From Bacillota bacterium (GTDB taxonomy: Bacteria > Bacillota > DTU065), in NCBI GenBank assembly GCA_012842235.1, contig DUTE01000119.1:1-6325 (forward strand): a stretch of DNA of 6,325 nucleotides, read 5' to 3'. The notes under the pieces are model-generated. The model ran no database searches, was not told where the DNA came from, and saw only the letters and a program-made list of their open reading frames with translations. The position numbers and the translations under genes are program-made. Shown piece after piece: positions 5,271-6,325 of the stretch; positions within the stretch are counted from its first letter, which is position 1; every line of letters begins with the position of its first letter.

Positions 5271-6053
5271 ATGGATAACAAGACCACAGTAATCATTGTT
5301 TCCATTTTGGCTGGCTTGTTAGTTGCCGGTGGTGCCTTTTATTTTGTCAAAGATGCTCAAGCAAAAAAAGCCGAAGCTGAGCTTGAGGCTCTCTTTGATA
5401 AGGAGGTAGTTCTTGCTAAAGATAAACCGGCAGAGGCTACTGTATCTGTTGATGATCTAGTTCTCCCAGACCTTTTGAAGGGTAAGAAAGCTGATTTTGT
5501 TGATGATTTTAAAAACTTAGACAAATGGGTGGAAGAAGAGGATTTTGAATTTAACAAATGGGCTATTACCACAAAAGGCGAATTACAGGTAAAAGATGGT
5601 GTACTTTCGAGAAAGTCTGCTGGTAACTCTGGGCTTAAACTAAAAGATATTGAGATTAAAGATGCTGCAATAGCTCTTAAACTAAGAGTGACAGAGATGC
5701 CTGAATCAGGTGCTGTAGGTACAAGAATTCAGCTTAGAAATGCAGAAGATCATTGGTGTTATGGTTATGGTCTAAACACCACAACCTATAGCTATGAGTT
5801 AGCTGCTTGGCACGGCAAGGGTAATGACAAGACTGCTGTTTTAGCACCAGCTGCTCCTGAAAAACAGATAGGTGCAGAAGAATCATGGGTAACGATTGTA
5901 GCCATAATACAAGGTAACAAACTAAGTTATTACAAAAATGGCGAATTAATTGCTGAGTCTATTGATGAGGAAAAAGCTTTTAACAAGGGTGGAGTTTTCA
6001 TAAGCTTGACTCATCTAATTGAAATCGATAAGGTAGCTATTTTTAACTTATAG
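5271..6053 (+). CDS. Membrane-anchored protein with a concanavalin-A-like beta-sandwich domain
   Basis: A 260-residue protein anchored by one N-terminal membrane helix (7-26), with no clear cleavage site. A charged Ala/Lys/Glu-rich helix (28-46, AQAKKAEAELEALFDKE) may be a short coiled coil, and a linker follows to about 74. Residues 75-260 look like a LamG/concanavalin-A-like jelly roll similar to DUF1080-type and laminin-G-like domains. Typical features are the opening FVDDFKNLDKW, then WAITTKGELQVKDGVLSRK, a central RIQLRNAEDHWCYGYGL strand pair, and ESWVTIVAIIQGNKLSYYKNGELIAES near the end, the classic 'weak ligand then strand with NG turn' pattern. Such domains often bind glycans, but no catalytic glutamate pair of glycoside hydrolase family 16 is apparent. 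It probably faces the periplasm or cell surface. The start is ATG after a G-run (5259-5264). The gene is monocistronic as far as can be seen. Confidence 0.72.
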   Translation: MDNKTTVIIVSILAGLLVAGGAFYFVKDAQAKKAEAELEALFDKEVVLAKDKPAEATVSVDDLVLPDLLKGKKADFVDDFKNLDKWVEEEDFEFNKWAITTKGELQVKDGVLSRKSAGNSGLKLKDIEIKDAAIALKLRVTEMPESGAVGTRIQLRNAEDHWCYGYGLNTTTYSYELAAWHGKGNDKTAVLAPAAPEKQIGAEESWVTIVAIIQGNKLSYYKNGELIAESIDEEKAFNKGGVFISLTHLIEIDKVAIFNL

Positions 6054-6072
6054 GGATAAGGGTTAATGGCTT

Positions 6073-6089
6073 AAAAGCTGAAGCTTTTT
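6073..6089 (+). terminator. Weak hairpin with T-run after the last gene
   Basis: AAAAGC (6073-6078) pairs with GCTTTT (6083-6088) around the loop TGAA and continues as one more T. It lies 19 bases after the stop codon. The stem has only two G-C pairs, so termination here would be inefficient, and the stronger hairpin at 6199-6237 may be the real end of the transcript. Confidence 0.4.
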
Positions 6090-6149
6090 ATACAAAAAAA
6101 GTTAAAGACAAAATGTCAGCATCAAGCTTAAGAGTTAAGCGATAAACGT

Positions 6150-6179
6150 TTGATTAATTACTTTTAGCTACTTTATTAT
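6150..6179 (+). promoter_or_regulatory. Possible promoter in the gene-free 3' region
   Basis: TTGATT (6150-6155) and TATTAT (6174-6179) are separated by 18 bases, matching the -35 and -10 consensus at four and five of six positions. A transcript would begin near 6186 and run straight into the terminator at 6199-6237, giving an RNA of about 50 bases. The region is AT-rich, so a chance match is quite possible. Confidence 0.25.
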
Positions 6180-6198
6180 GACAATAACAAGAATCTTC

Positions 6199-6237
6199 AA
6201 GGGTAGAGGATGTTGAATATATCTTCTACCCTTTTTT
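6199..6237 (+). terminator. Strong intrinsic terminator
   Basis: A 15-pair stem with two G-U pairs (6199-6213 with 6219-6233; AAGGGTAGA opposite TCTACCCTT at the base) has the five-base loop TGAAT and a six-base T-run (6232-6237). It ends 184 bases after the last clear stop codon. It may be the true end of the 5271-6053 transcript, the end of a small RNA, or a shared terminator with a minus-strand gene entering from the right. The minus-strand side lacks a good T-run. Confidence 0.85.
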
Positions 6238-6325
6238 GTAAACAATTACTTAGAAGTTGCTAACATAATTAGAACTTTCTTGAGATGAAACTACGGCAAA
6301 GGCAGGAATTCGAATCTGTCGGTGG
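6238..6325. other. Right-edge sequence without a confident gene
   Basis: Two readings compete. On the plus strand an ATG at 6285 opens a frame (MKLRQRQEFESVG) that runs off the window, but its Shine-Dalgarno is poor. On the minus strand a frame entering from the right ends in a TAA at 6250-6252 (last residues AVVSSQESSNYVSNF), 12 bases from the hairpin at 6199-6233. A second minus-strand frame ends at 6291-6293. All are short enough to be chance, so I do not call a CDS. Confidence 0.2.

Noticed and set aside
6301..6325. TTCGAAT near the right edge resembles a tRNA T-loop, with flanking GGCAG and CTGTC that can pair.
   Set aside because: The pairing arms leave a ten-base loop, not seven, and placing TTCGAAT as the loop gives mismatched T-stem bases. 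No matching D-arm or anticodon arm is visible upstream.

Overview
The window is AT-rich DNA with tightly packed genes, strong GGAGG-type ribosome binding sites, frequent GTG/TTG starts and clean intrinsic terminators, all of which look Firmicutes-like. A four-helix protein resembling the TIGR04086/DUF3792 family points the same way. However, the gene at 3950-5158 has a signal peptide and reads like an outer-membrane beta-barrel, so a diderm Firmicutes relative (Halanaerobiales-like, Limnochordia-like or a candidate lineage) is the best guess. This is inference; there is no rRNA or marker gene in the window to settle it.

Layout. (1) At 1-31 a strong terminator sits directly against the ribosome binding site of the first gene. 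(2) 45-2113 is a likely operon of two tandem, paralogous, exported alpha/beta-hydrolase esterases followed by a small integral membrane protein. (3) 2103-2453 on the minus strand is an unrecognised 116-residue protein whose 3' end overlaps the membrane protein gene by 11 bases. (4) 2454-2647 is a divergent intergenic region with a possible extended -10 promoter and two hairpins. The second hairpin separates a good Shine-Dalgarno sequence from the start of the next gene. (5) 2648-3711 is a three-gene operon: a PduL-type phosphate acyltransferase, an FmdB-type zinc ribbon and a short cysteine-containing protein, closed by a terminator at 3724-3756. (6) 3757-3949 is a gene-free stretch with a near-perfect 17-base direct repeat ahead of the barrel gene. 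(7) 3950-5158 is the barrel gene with its own terminator. (8) 5271-6053 is a membrane-anchored protein with a predicted concanavalin-A-like beta-sandwich domain. (9) 6054-6325 holds no confident gene, but has several hairpins and a strong terminator at 6199-6237.

How the genes fit together. Five of the eight genes encode exported or membrane proteins: two secreted esterases, two membrane-associated proteins and one barrel. The middle operon is cytoplasmic and centres on acyl-phosphate/acyl-CoA exchange, plausibly for acetate formation and ATP gain in a fermentative anaerobe. No sequence evidence links the blocks into one pathway. I see no mobile element, CRISPR array, tRNA or rRNA. The observations most worth checking are the hairpin-bridged ribosome binding site of pduL, the terminator abutting the first esterase gene, and the direct repeat upstream of the barrel gene.
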